Of a DNA stretch of 64,000 bases, positions 25,789 to 35,518 are shown one piece after another. The position numbers were made by a program, and so were the translations under genes. The stretch's first letter is position 1. Each line of letters opens with the position of its first letter. The DNA comes from CAZHHH01 sp052400685 (GTDB lineage Bacteria > Bacteroidota > Bacteroidia > Bacteroidales > Marinilabiliaceae). Location of the stretch: NCBI GenBank assembly GCA_052400685.1, contig JBQTGJ010000021.1; one strand, written 5' to 3'. The notes under the pieces are model-generated. The model was given only the letters and a program-made list of their open reading frames with translations. It was not told where the DNA came from and did no database searches.

Positions 25789-25830
25789 TTAAAGCTTCAG
25801 GGAAATATCGCCGGGAGCTTTAATTGTTTT
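25789..25830 (+). terminator. Terminator after citrate synthase
   Basis: TTAAAGCT / AGCTTTAA arms enclose a 19-base partly pairing loop and are followed by TTGTTTTTA. The stem is AT-rich and the loop long, so strength is uncertain. Confidence 0.55.
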
Positions 25831-25896
25831 TAAACGAACTTTGATTACCTTTATTTCAGCGTCATTGAAGGTTGTTGCTACAATAATGTTATAAAA

Positions 25897-28800
25897 GTGA
25901 ATAAACTATTTCCTCTTTCTTTTGCCATATTATTTATTTTTTTAGCTCAATCTGTTCTTGCAAAGAGTGAAAATGGCTTCATTCAGCATTTTACGATTAC
26001 TGAAGGGTTATCGAGTAATGCCGTGAATGTGGTTTTTCAGGATTCGCGAGGATTTTTATGGATTGGTACTGAAGATGGCCTTAATAGGTACGACGGGTAC
26101 CATTTTAAGTCTTTTCGGTATAACTATCAGAATAAGAATAGTATCTCAGAGAACCGAATTACTGCCATAAACGAAGACAGTCTGGGTAATGTTTGGGTAG
26201 GACATCGGAATTTGGGCATTAGTGTATATAATCCTTTAACTGGTTTTTTTACCCACTATAGTAGTGATAAGGGCAATGAAGCGGCGTTGCCTGAGGATAT
26301 GATCAGATATATTCATGTATCACCCGATGGAAAAGTGTGGATAAAAACGGATAATTATCTCTCTTTATTTGATTCAGATTCCCATACTTTTAAGTCATAT
26401 CGTCATTTTTCAAATCAGATGACAAAAAGTGGTTTCTCCGGTTATTGTGTACAAAGTGAGAGCGATAGTACTTTGTTGGTTGGGACAAAAGACGGTTTGA
26501 TGCGGTTTAATATTTATAACGAAGAATTTACCTGGTATTCAAATAAATCTGAGAAAACGCATAAAAGGAATTTTTTTGTTAATGATTTACTGGGCATCTC
26601 TGCCCGGGAATATCTGGTTGCAACGCGCGATGGGCTTTTGCAGATAAATGCCGATGGGCATGTGGTACACATTGAATCGTCAAGCCATCGGGCCGATAAT
26701 GTAATGGCTTTGATGCTAGATGAAAAGGGGCAGATTTGGGTCGGGTCTGATAATGGTGTTGCGTTATATAATGCGACCCATTTTTCTTATTCGACGACTT
26801 TAGACTGGGCTAAAAATTATTCCGTCACATCAATAACGGAAGATGTTTCAGGTGTCATCTGGATTGGCACAAAATTTAACGGATTAATTAAATTTTCCGG
26901 CCAGCAGGCAAAATTTTCTTTTTTTAATGATGATGCGGAAGGTCTCTCTTCTTTAAACGTTAATTCCATATTTGTTGAGAACGACAGTGTTGTATGGTTA
27001 GGGTGTGACGATGTGGGGTTGCTAAGTTTTAATTATCGGTTGGGTAAAGTGTTGTATTCTGATAAGGAGAATTTTCATTCGTTGGGGATTAATTCAGTAA
27101 ATGTTATTTCTCGAATTAGCGATGATCTGACCTGGCTTGGTACAAATATTGGTCTTTTTCAGTTCGACCTTAAGAATCGACGGATTTTGCGCCCTGATTT
27201 CTGTAAAAACAAGAGCTTCTCATCTGCTTTTGGAAATAATGAAATTACTGCTATTGTTAAGGATTTAAAAGATCGGCTCTGGATAGGAACGTTGTATGGT
27301 TTATTTCAGATTAACGGAAAGTCTATCAAGTCGTATTTTGCAGTTGACGGCAACCATGAATTGTTGTCCGACGAAATAAATTCTTTGGCATTGGATGAGA
27401 ACGGGGATGTTTTAATTGGAACGTCAAATGGGGTTTGTTACTATGATGAAAATCTTGATAAAATAAGAAAAATCCATTGTCAGGAACAGGCTTATTCTTT
27501 GGATCATCAGGTTATTACAATGAGTTGTGACAGTAAGGGGCGTTTATGGTTAGGTACTTATCTGGGGTTGTTGCAGATGGATCGAATATCAAGCGATAGC
27601 GTTTCAGTGTCGATGATGCCTGGTTTTGACAAAGAAATGATAACGTCGGTACTTGTTGATATCAGCAACCGGGTTTGGGTTAGTACCAATGGCGGTGTTG
27701 CCATGCTTATGGCCGATGGTGGTATTAGATGGTTTGACGAATACGATGGTTTGCCAGGCGATTTATTTAATATTGGAAGTGTGGACGTTTCGCCATCGGG
27801 CACTATTTTTTTTGGTGGCGTTAACGGACTTAGCTGGACGCATCCGGATTCTATAAGATTTAATACGCATTTGCCCGTTATTGAAGTTACTTCAGCCAAG
27901 GTGTGCAATAAAGGGCATTGTGCTGATGTAGGGAGTGGTCTTGTTCGAGATTTGGAAATTAAGTACCACCCGGGTATGCTTTTGGAAATGTCTATGGCCG
28001 CCCTGGATTTCAGGCAACCGTCTAAAAATTATTTTCAAATTTATCTTGAGGGATATGATGACGGTTGGCGTCCTCCAACATTACAGAATGTGGCGTCCTT
28101 CACAAATTTGATGCCGGGCGATTACGTTTTGAAAATACGGGCTTCAAATAATGATTTTGTATGGAGTAATGACATTTTGGAAGTTCCGATAAAAGTTAAG
28201 GCACCTTTGTGGCTTTCCAGTTATGCGTATCTGTTCTATGCGTTTATTTTTATTTTTTTGATACAGCTTTTCGTGAATTATAGAGTTCGTGACTACAGAA
28301 AGGCGAACAGGTTGCTGACTGAAAAAAATAGTGATAAACAGAAACTTGAAGAACAACAGGAGATACTCTCAAAAATTAATCAGAATCTTACCGATAGTAT
28401 AAATTATGCCAATCGCATTCAACGGGCAATGATTCCATCGACTGATACTATTAATGGTGTTTTGGGCGATTCTTTCATCTATTTCAGACCTCGTGATGTG
28501 GTTAGTGGCGATTTTAGTTGGGTTTATACAGATCAGGCAAAAGTGTTTGTGGCGGTTGTTGATTGTACCGGGCATGGCGTACCGGGGGCGTTTATGTCTA
28601 TTATTGGTATCGATTTGCTTAAAAGTATTATTGTGGGGAAAGGTGAAAATGACCCGGCACGTATATTAAATCTTGTGAGTATTGAATTGGCTGCAACATT
28701 GCATAGCGGATTAAATGACGGTCTTGTGGATGATAATCACGTGAAAGATACCATGGATATTTCACTTTGTGTTATTGATCATTCAGTTCAAAAAATGTTT

Positions 28801-29178
28801 TTTGCGGGCGCTATTCACGATCTTTATTTGATACGGAATAATCAGATGCAGATAATTAAAGGCGATCGCTATATGATAGGGCGACGGTTACCAAATGGTG
28901 CGTTTCCTGAGTTTAAAACATCTGTCATAGATCTTACCGGAAATGAGGTGGCTTATTTATTCACCGATGGATTTGTTGATCAGTTTGGCGGGGCTGAAAA
29001 GAAAAAATTTAAATACCGACGTTTCCGACACCTGCTTTTAAGTCTTTATTCGCTGCCATTTGGCGAGCAGAGACAAATTCTGCATCGCAAGTTTGAAGAG
29101 TGGCGGGGAAGCGAGGAGCAGGTTGATGATATTTTGGTTTTGGGCTTCAAACCATTGACAACTAAAAAACTATATTAA
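25897..29178 (+). CDS. reg_prop sensor with SpoIIE-type phosphatase
   Basis: 1093 residues. Signal peptide at 1-22, then about 640 residues of two-component-regulator propeller repeats (FQDSRGFLWIGTEDGLNRYD, GQIWVGSDNGVALYN, KDRLWIGTLYGLFQING and others), a Y_Y_Y domain near 700-765, one membrane helix near 771-793, a coiled coil near 800-830 and a cytoplasmic PP2C/SpoIIE phosphatase from about 855. Phosphatase motifs DVVSGDFSWVY, VDCTGHGVPGAFMS and LFTDGFVDQFGG are intact. It should sense a periplasmic ligand and dephosphorylate a Ser/Thr-phosphorylated partner. The usual hybrid kinase output is replaced by SpoIIE. Partner unknown. Its stop overlaps the stop of the facing kinase gene. Confidence 0.88.
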   Translation: MNKLFPLSFAILFIFLAQSVLAKSENGFIQHFTITEGLSSNAVNVVFQDSRGFLWIGTEDGLNRYDGYHFKSFRYNYQNKNSISENRITAINEDSLGNVWVGHRNLGISVYNPLTGFFTHYSSDKGNEAALPEDMIRYIHVSPDGKVWIKTDNYLSLFDSDSHTFKSYRHFSNQMTKSGFSGYCVQSESDSTLLVGTKDGLMRFNIYNEEFTWYSNKSEKTHKRNFFVNDLLGISAREYLVATRDGLLQINADGHVVHIESSSHRADNVMALMLDEKGQIWVGSDNGVALYNATHFSYSTTLDWAKNYSVTSITEDVSGVIWIGTKFNGLIKFSGQQAKFSFFNDDAEGLSSLNVNSIFVENDSVVWLGCDDVGLLSFNYRLGKVLYSDKENFHSLGINSVNVISRISDDLTWLGTNIGLFQFDLKNRRILRPDFCKNKSFSSAFGNNEITAIVKDLKDRLWIGTLYGLFQINGKSIKSYFAVDGNHELLSDEINSLALDENGDVLIGTSNGVCYYDENLDKIRKIHCQEQAYSLDHQVITMSCDSKGRLWLGTYLGLLQMDRISSDSVSVSMMPGFDKEMITSVLVDISNRVWVSTNGGVAMLMADGGIRWFDEYDGLPGDLFNIGSVDVSPSGTIFFGGVNGLSWTHPDSIRFNTHLPVIEVTSAKVCNKGHCADVGSGLVRDLEIKYHPGMLLEMSMAALDFRQPSKNYFQIYLEGYDDGWRPPTLQNVASFTNLMPGDYVLKIRASNNDFVWSNDILEVPIKVKAPLWLSSYAYLFYAFIFIFLIQLFVNYRVRDYRKANRLLTEKNSDKQKLEEQQEILSKINQNLTDSINYANRIQRAMIPSTDTINGVLGDSFIYFRPRDVVSGDFSWVYTDQAKVFVAVVDCTGHGVPGAFMSIIGIDLLKSIIVGKGENDPARILNLVSIELAATLHSGLNDGLVDDNHVKDTMDISLCVIDHSVQKMFFAGAIHDLYLIRNNQMQIIKGDRYMIGRRLPNGAFPEFKTSVIDLTGNEVAYLFTDGFVDQFGGAEKKKFKYRRFRHLLLSLYSLPFGEQRQILHRKFEEWRGSEEQVDDILVLGFKPLTTKKLY

Positions 29179-30923
29179 TTGTCCAGAAAGTATTTCATTT
29201 TGTCCAAAAGCTGATCCGGATTAAATGGTTTGCTGATGTACGAGTCCATCCCAGCTTCTAAACATTTAATCTCGTCTTCGGGGAAAGCATTTGCTGTTAC
29301 TGCAATGATTGGCGTGCGGGAGTCGGAGGTGTTTTCCAGTTCGCGTATTTTTTCGGTGGCTTTGAAACCGTCCATTACCGGCATCTGTATGTCCATTAAT
29401 ATCAGATCATATTTTGTAGTGGCAACTTTATTCAATGCCTCTTTGCCATTATTGGCAATATCGACCTTCTTTACATGCTTTTTGATATACAGGGTAAGTA
29501 TTTGCTGGTTACTAATGTTATCTTCAACTATCAGTATCTGAGAATTATTCATGCCTTTTTTTTGACTCAGCTGTTGAGGACGTTTCTCTTTTGTGAAGGT
29601 AATGTTGGCTGTTTCGGGGTATTGGTTGGTGGTGGTAAAGGAGGCGGTAAACTTGAATGTTATGAGGTCCTTCGAAAGGGTGATAGTAAGGTGATGTCCA
29701 TCTACTTCGATCATTTTTTGGGTTAGGCCGAGATCCAGCAGGCTAATCATTTTATTGGTGTTCAATTTGGCAATGTCTTGCGAATTGAAAAAATTGTCGG
29801 AAAATTGGCTGTCGGGTTTCAGATCGGGGTGTTGCAAATCGCTTATAACGGCAAAGGAGAGATTTAATTTGCCGGGCATGCTACTGTTCCTTTTTACTTC
29901 AATGGTTATATGTGTTAGTTCTGCATTTGGTTGTTTTATGATGCTGTTGAAGATGTTTAGCAATATTTGTTTTAGTTTAATATTGTTTCCTGTTAGTTGA
30001 TACGGAATGTCAGGTGCAAGAGATATGCTGTATTTTACTTTTCGCGATTCGGCTATAAATAACAAAAATACGCTATTTATGGTGTTGTACAGATTGAAGT
30101 TGGTTATATTAGCAGTGTTCCCTACTTCTGCTTTGGTGGCCATAACAAGGTTGTTTACCACTTCAGTCAGATTGTTTGAAGAGGTTCTTAATGTTTCCAT
30201 ATATTTTTTTTGCTCATCATTCAATCGTGTTGTCTCAAAAATATTGGCAATCCCTTTAATGTTACTGAGTGGTGTTCTTATTTGATGTGAAAGTCGACTC
30301 AGCAAATCCTCCAATGCTTTATTTTTATTTTGTGTCTCAAGAATAATACGTTCTTTTTCGAGCAGTACTTCTGAACGTAAAAATTGAAAGGCGAATGCCG
30401 TAATAAATGAAATGGAATAGAAAATAGAAATGAACAGGATGGCTTCAAGTGTGTATTGTTTTGTCCCAAGATTGAGCGGTTGAATAAATATAAAATATAT
30501 AAGCATCAAACTGGCAAGCAGCGTCGACCAGATGGTCCCGTTTCTTCTGCCCCGAAGAGCCGTGGCGTAGAACGGGAAAAAGACACACCAGCCTGCACTG
30601 AAGCCAGTATTTCCGCCTGTAGTGAATAATGTGAAGGAACTGATAAAAAATATGATAATCGCAATTTGCTGGTGTTTTATGCTGGTGAATGTCCGTAAAT
30701 AGAGATGGCTTATTGTTAGAATGATACTTAATGAAAGAAAAGGGATGGCTAGTTCAATCGATTCTTTGGCCAGTGATAGAACCGCCTCCGTTAATACGAT
30801 AACGGTAAATGATAAACTACCCATATTTATCAGTAACGATTTTACCTGGGTATCCATATCTGTCTTGTCGCTTTGTCCGGAAATAAATAAACTGATTATT
30901 TTGTTGAGTAAATTTATGATCAT
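29175..30923 (-). CDS. Hybrid histidine kinase with receiver, degenerate ATPase part
   Basis: 582 residues from the ATG at 30923. Six or so membrane helices fill residues 25-185. A HisKA part follows with SRLSHQIRTPLSNIKG (phospho-acceptor His about 213). The HATPase part is odd: the N-box reads LKQILLNIFNSIIKQ, but the usual DxGxG is absent (AVISDLQHPDLK) and only LGLTQKMIEVDG recalls the G2 box. A complete receiver ends the protein (ILIVEDNISNQQ, LILMDIQMPVMDG, KPF). It may be a weak kinase, a phosphatase or a signal-binding relay. A start at 30944 is possible, but a TACTTTGC sequence resembling a promoter box overlaps it. Confidence 0.82.
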   Translation of the reverse strand: MIINLLNKIISLFISGQSDKTDMDTQVKSLLINMGSLSFTVIVLTEAVLSLAKESIELAIPFLSLSIILTISHLYLRTFTSIKHQQIAIIIFFISSFTLFTTGGNTGFSAGWCVFFPFYATALRGRRNGTIWSTLLASLMLIYFIFIQPLNLGTKQYTLEAILFISIFYSISFITAFAFQFLRSEVLLEKERIILETQNKNKALEDLLSRLSHQIRTPLSNIKGIANIFETTRLNDEQKKYMETLRTSSNNLTEVVNNLVMATKAEVGNTANITNFNLYNTINSVFLLFIAESRKVKYSISLAPDIPYQLTGNNIKLKQILLNIFNSIIKQPNAELTHITIEVKRNSSMPGKLNLSFAVISDLQHPDLKPDSQFSDNFFNSQDIAKLNTNKMISLLDLGLTQKMIEVDGHHLTITLSKDLITFKFTASFTTTNQYPETANITFTKEKRPQQLSQKKGMNNSQILIVEDNISNQQILTLYIKKHVKKVDIANNGKEALNKVATTKYDLILMDIQMPVMDGFKATEKIRELENTSDSRTPIIAVTANAFPEDEIKCLEAGMDSYISKPFNPDQLLDKMKYFLDN

Positions 30924-30944
30924 AATGTGTCTGTTTTTATGCAA

Positions 30945-31434
30945 AGTAGTAAAAAATTATCCCTCAAAACATTGCTTCGTTTGTTTTTTTACTCTATTTG
31001 GATAAAATGCAGCATACGCTTCTTTAATTGTTTTGAAAAATTATAAAATGCCTGTTTAATGGCTGCCTTAAAGGGCGGTATTTCAGGAGTCTGATATGTC
31101 ATGACAGATGTTTCATCAAGGTTTGCTATGTATAAAAGTTTTGAGGCGACTTATAGTCTTTAACTATTTTCAGCGTCATCTTGACGCTGAAGGTGTTTTT
31201 TATCGACAGACTTTGTTTTGAGTAATAGGACCGTTGAAAATGATAGTTCGGTAGATATATCGAAAGTCCATTTATGAGTTGTTTTTTTGTAAATCTTGCC
31301 ATGTTCATGTAACCTCATCTGTCTTTAAGGAGTATTAAAAGCAATCTGATTTTTTATACCCTACGACGTTAAAAAGGTTGCTTGATTAAGTTTAATAATT
31401 TTTAGGAGTCGATTTAATTTTAATTAATAATACA
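30945..31434. other. Gap between kinase gene and secreted hypothetical gene
   Basis: About 490 bases. A GCGTCA/TGACGC hairpin (about 31171-31188) lies inside it without an obvious role. A 60-codon minus-strand frame is present but has no recognisable domain or start context. I see nothing else supported here. Confidence 0.4.
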
Positions 31435-32280
31435 ATGAGATCTTTTTTTATTGCAGCATGGTTGCTAATTGCACCTTTTATGGCTTTTGCGCAAGAGCAT
31501 ATTCCGGTTATTGAAGATTACCAGAATTTTTTGAAATCTAAAACAATGGTTGTCCTGGATGGCGTTGCTTTAAGTGAATTTAATGGTGTAATTGAAGATG
31601 TGGTTAATAGAGCCTGGACCATCACACCGTTTGAAATTATTACATCCAAAGAGTTTGAAAAATTAAAGAATGATCCCAGTTTATCATTTTTGCTTACATC
31701 AACGGTCACTTTTCATAAGGATAAAACAAAGGCTCGGTATAAGTTTTTGAGCCTTTTAATGGGTGAACAGAAAGCCACGGTACGTACTATGCCTGACTTG
31801 TGTTCCTTGCCGCTATCCTATTTACAGGTTGAAAGTGATAGTTATAACTATAAGCTTGAAGCGTTCCTTCTTTTCATTCAGAACCATGTTAAAAACGTTA
31901 TTGAAAATGAAAAGTTAATTGGTGAAAATGCCTTAAAACATTATAATAACAAGGAAAAAGGGGCTTTAGCCAATAAAGTATTATATCTTACAAAAGAAGA
32001 TTTGGCTAAGGATGTAAGCACGGAAAAAGCCATTGCTGCAGTATATCCGTATGAATTTAAGATTGTAACGCGTGAGGAGATTGCCGAGGCCATTGCATCA
32101 CGCGATCCCAAAGTCGTTTTTTTGCATAAAGTAGGCCCCGAAGGGACACGCATTAGAGCCCGTGTTTATAAACTTTTGGTTGGGGCTGCCGACTCTCAGC
32201 TTTATTATTTTAATTATCTAATGATGGATAATGCTAAAGACGACGCTTTTCAGCTGAAAGATTTTAAGAAGTTGAAATAA
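31435..32280 (+). CDS. Secreted hypothetical protein
   Basis: 281 residues with an N-terminal signal peptide (MRSFFIAAWLLIAPFMAFAQ, cleavage expected after AFA or FAQ). The mature part is mixed alpha/beta with two related halves by eye: YPYEFKIVTREEIAEAI resembles NRAWTITPFEIITSKEFEKL, both describing a strand followed by a helix. That suggests an internal duplication. Not a family I can name. Single transcript with its own terminator. Periplasmic or outer-membrane associated by inference. Confidence 0.72.
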   Translation: MRSFFIAAWLLIAPFMAFAQEHIPVIEDYQNFLKSKTMVVLDGVALSEFNGVIEDVVNRAWTITPFEIITSKEFEKLKNDPSLSFLLTSTVTFHKDKTKARYKFLSLLMGEQKATVRTMPDLCSLPLSYLQVESDSYNYKLEAFLLFIQNHVKNVIENEKLIGENALKHYNNKEKGALANKVLYLTKEDLAKDVSTEKAIAAVYPYEFKIVTREEIAEAIASRDPKVVFLHKVGPEGTRIRARVYKLLVGAADSQLYYFNYLMMDNAKDDAFQLKDFKKLK

Positions 32281-32310
32281 AATTATCACTATTATTTGTA
32301 GGTGTTGAAA

Positions 32311-32347
32311 AGATACGGATCCGGTTATTATTGGTCCGTATCTTTTT
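32311..32347 (+). terminator. Terminator after secreted hypothetical gene
   Basis: AGATACGGA / TCCGTATCT arms around a 15-base loop, followed by five T. Confidence 0.8.
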
Positions 32348-32431
32348 GTTTATGCGCCTTTTTCATAAATTAGCCAACTGAAATGTGTGTTGAGAAGGTT
32401 ATTTTCCATCATATTTTTAACTGATAATTAT

Positions 32432-34123
32432 ATGGCCGACGATAAGAAAATTATTTTTAGTATGGTAGGGGTGAGCAAAGTGTATCCACCTCAGAAGAAA
32501 GTGTTGAATAATATTTATCTCTCGTTTTTCTATGGCGCTAAAATTGGTATCATAGGATTGAACGGATCGGGAAAGTCAACTTTGATGAAGATTATTGCCG
32601 GTCTTGAGAAAAATTATCAGGGACAGGTGGTCTTTTCGCCTGGCTATTCGGTTGGTTACCTGGAGCAGGAACCAAAGCTGGATGACAATAAAACAGTACG
32701 TGAAACTGTTGAGGAAGGCGTTCAGGATGTTGTCGATGTTTTAAAAGCTTATGAGGCCGTAAATGAACGTTTTGGCGATGCTGAAATACTGGAGAATCCC
32801 GATAAGATGGAAGCGTTGATGGATGAACAGGCTAAACTTCAGGAAAAAATTGACCAATACGATGCGTGGAATCTTGATAGCCGATTGGATCGTGCGATGG
32901 ATGCCTTGCGTTGTCCTGACGAGAGTCAGAAAGTGTCAGAGTTGTCGGGAGGTGAGCGTCGCCGGGTTGCATTGTGTCGCTTATTGCTTCAGGAACCTGA
33001 TGTTTTATTGCTGGATGAGCCTACCAACCATCTTGACGCAGAGTCGGTTCAGTGGCTCGAAATGCACCTGCAGCAGTATAAGGGAACGGTGATTGCAATT
33101 ACGCACGACCGTTACTTCCTGGATAATGTGGCTGGCTGGATTCTTGAACTTGACCGGGGTGAGGGTATTCCATGGAAAGGAAATTATTCATCGTGGCTTG
33201 AGCAAAAATCAAATCGTCTGAAGCAGGAAGAGAAACAAGCATCCAAACGCCGTTTGACACTTGAGCGTGAGCTGGAGTGGGTGCGGATGGCGCCTAAGGC
33301 CCGTCAGGCAAAATCGAAAGCACGTTTGGCAGCCTACGAAAAATTGTTGAAGGAAGATGTTAAGCAGAAAGAAGAAAAGTTAGAGATTTTTATACCCAAT
33401 GGTCCGCGTTTGGGAGAAAAGGTGATTGAGGCGCACGATGTCTCAAAATCTTTTGGCGATAGGTTGCTATTCGATAATCTTGATTTTTCGTTGCCGCCCA
33501 ACGGTATTGTAGGGGTTATTGGACCGAACGGTGCCGGTAAAACCACTTTGTTCAGGATGATTATGGGACAGGAGGCTATTGACACTGGGTCTTTTGAAGT
33601 TGGCTCAACGGTGAAAGTCGGGTATGTCGATCAGTCGCACGCTGCCATTGACCCACTAAAAAGTGTCTATGAAGTTTTATCGGGCGGACAGGAGACAATG
33701 CGTTTAGGAGGCCGTGAGATTAACAGTCGGGCGTTTTTGTCACGATTTAATTTCTCCGGGGCCGATCAGGAAAAAAAGTGCGGGATGCTATCGGGTGGCG
33801 AACGGAATCGGCTGCATCTGGCTATGACATTGAAAGAGGAGGCCAACGTTTTACTGCTCGACGAACCAACCAACGATATTGATGTAAATACTTTACGGGC
33901 ATTGGAAGAGGGGCTGGACGATTTTGCCGGTTGTGCCGTAGTTGTTTCGCACGACAGGTGGTTTCTTGATCGTATTGCAACTCATATTCTTGCTTTTGAA
34001 GGGAACTCTACCGTGGTGTTTTTTGAGGGCAGTTATTCCGATTACGAAGAAAACAGGAAAAAAAGAGTCGGAAATATTGGTCCGCAACGTATTAAATATC
34101 GTAAGCTGACCAGGGGAGTGTAA
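32432..34123 (+). CDS. ettA: ABC-F protein EttA (translational throttle)
   Basis: 563 residues from the ATG at 32432 (MADDKKIIFSMVGVSKVYPP); the longer frame adds 15 unrelated residues. Two ABC domains without membrane segments: Walker A GLNGSGKS and GPNGAGKT, signatures LSGGERRRVALCRLL and LSGGERNRLHLAM, Walker B LLLDEPTNHLD and LLLDEPTNDID. The arm between, with DEQAKLQEKIDQYDAWNLDS, is typical of EttA. EttA binds the E site and gates the first peptide bond according to the ATP/ADP ratio. Both catalytic glutamates are present. Standalone, with terminators on either side. Confidence 0.95.
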   Translation: MADDKKIIFSMVGVSKVYPPQKKVLNNIYLSFFYGAKIGIIGLNGSGKSTLMKIIAGLEKNYQGQVVFSPGYSVGYLEQEPKLDDNKTVRETVEEGVQDVVDVLKAYEAVNERFGDAEILENPDKMEALMDEQAKLQEKIDQYDAWNLDSRLDRAMDALRCPDESQKVSELSGGERRRVALCRLLLQEPDVLLLDEPTNHLDAESVQWLEMHLQQYKGTVIAITHDRYFLDNVAGWILELDRGEGIPWKGNYSSWLEQKSNRLKQEEKQASKRRLTLERELEWVRMAPKARQAKSKARLAAYEKLLKEDVKQKEEKLEIFIPNGPRLGEKVIEAHDVSKSFGDRLLFDNLDFSLPPNGIVGVIGPNGAGKTTLFRMIMGQEAIDTGSFEVGSTVKVGYVDQSHAAIDPLKSVYEVLSGGQETMRLGGREINSRAFLSRFNFSGADQEKKCGMLSGGERNRLHLAMTLKEEANVLLLDEPTNDIDVNTLRALEEGLDDFAGCAVVVSHDRWFLDRIATHILAFEGNSTVVFFEGSYSDYEENRKKRVGNIGPQRIKYRKLTRGV

Positions 34124-34154
34124 TTTGTTCTATTTCCGATGTTTAGGAAAAAAT

Positions 34155-34189
34155 GGCTCACGAAATAATTTTTGTGAGTCGTTTTTTTT
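34155..34189. terminator. Terminator between ettA and cyclase gene
   Basis: GCTCACGAAA / TTTGTGAGTC arms, eight T after it on the plus strand. The facing cyclase gene stops three bases further on, so read-through in both directions may be limited here. Confidence 0.7.
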
Positions 34190-34191
34190 GC

Positions 34192-35298
34192 TTATTTTTT
34201 TATCCGGGATTCGATGTTCGATCTTGCTTTGTCGGTTCTTACATGTATTGGTCGGTGCAGATAATACATATTAAGCGCCCCTTTCCCTTTTACTTTTCGC
34301 GACACGCGGCGAATGACATGATAATAGCCTTTAATCAGGTCATAAGTGGATTGAGAGATGTTAATCTGCATGGGGTTGGAGTACGATTGCATGCGGGAAG
34401 CAGTATTTACCGTATCTCCAAAAATATCAAATGACAGATTATTTTCGCTGATGATACCTGCTATTATATCACCTGAGTTCAGCCCGATACGTATTTCCCA
34501 GTCTATATTATGTGTCTTGTTGTGTTCAATAATGTATTGGCGCATCCTTTCGGCCATTTTAGCCGCGGTGAGTGCATGGTTGCTTGTTTCGTTCCACATG
34601 CCCGTAACAGCCATGTAAGCATCTCCAATTGTCTTAATACGGGTGCATTTGTGTTTCTCAGATATTTGGTCGAAGGCGGTGAAGATGGTTTGTAATTCGT
34701 CAAGTAATCTTTTGGGCGACATTTTTTGCGATTTGACGGTAAAATCAACCAAATCGGCCATAATGACTGTGACGTTACGAAATCTTTTGGGGGCTATATC
34801 ACCCGAGTTTTTCATGGTTGTTAGTATCTCTTCAGGCAATAGTCCTTTCAGAAGCCTGTCGAGTTTAAATTTTTCTTCTTCCAGGCGGGCGGTTTGAAAT
34901 TTTAGCTCACGTAACGTATGGGCAAGTGTTAATGCTGTTTTTACCCGGGCCAATAATTCTTCGGGTTCGATGGGTTTGCGCACATAGTCAATGGCCCCGG
35001 CTTCAAGGGCTTTTTTTACGTGCCCCGATTTTGTGAACCCGGATATCATAATGACCGGAATATCTTTGGTGACTTCATTTGACTTTAGTGAAACCAGGGC
35101 ATCCATTCCCGAAAACTCGGGCATTTCCCAATCCAGAAGAATTAAATCAGGTTTTTCTTTCACCGAAACAGTGAAAACTTCATAACCATTGCGGGCTCTT
35201 AAATAATTTGCCCCTTGCCACATGGTGTTGAGGTGAGTAATGATATAGTCCACCAGATAATCCATGTCGTCAGCAATCAGTATCTTTGGTCCCTGCAT
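34192..35298 (-). CDS. Response regulator fused to class III adenylate cyclase
   Basis: 368 residues, cytoplasmic. Receiver at 1-125 with the phospho-acceptor in LILLDWEMPEFSG, Lys in YVRKPIEPEE; a coiled-coil linker at about 125-165; a cyclase homology domain at about 175-355. Metal-binding Asp residues appear in VTVIMADLVDFT and KTIGDAYMAVTG. The Lys and the Asp of IFGDTVN fit ATP rather than GTP as substrate. Predicted product is cAMP, made on phosphorylation. No partner kinase adjoins it; the hybrid kinase 4 kb away is a weak candidate. Orphan in this window. Confidence 0.88.
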   Translation of the reverse strand: MQGPKILIADDMDYLVDYIITHLNTMWQGANYLRARNGYEVFTVSVKEKPDLILLDWEMPEFSGMDALVSLKSNEVTKDIPVIMISGFTKSGHVKKALEAGAIDYVRKPIEPEELLARVKTALTLAHTLRELKFQTARLEEEKFKLDRLLKGLLPEEILTTMKNSGDIAPKRFRNVTVIMADLVDFTVKSQKMSPKRLLDELQTIFTAFDQISEKHKCTRIKTIGDAYMAVTGMWNETSNHALTAAKMAERMRQYIIEHNKTHNIDWEIRIGLNSGDIIAGIISENNLSFDIFGDTVNTASRMQSYSNPMQINISQSTYDLIKGYYHVIRRVSRKVKGKGALNMYYLHRPIHVRTDKARSNIESRIKK

Positions 35299-35518
35299 AC
35301 TTTTTTATTTTATGAATCTCTGGCGTCTGAGATTAATTTTTAATGTTTAGTTGTAAAATTACAAAAAAATGTTAATATGACACATTGGGTGCGTTTTTTT
35401 TTGTTAAACAAGGTTTTAACGGTTATTTGACCGTAATATTTTGTGTTTGTTTCTTGATTGAAATTTCTCCTTTTTCTGTTTTTCGTTATTATTTTTGTTT
35501 TAATAATAAATAACTGTT

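Noticed and set aside
31126..31308. Minus-strand frame of 60 codons in the gap before the secreted hypothetical gene
   Set aside because: No recognisable domain, no promoter or start context, and a hairpin lies within it. Not enough to call a gene.
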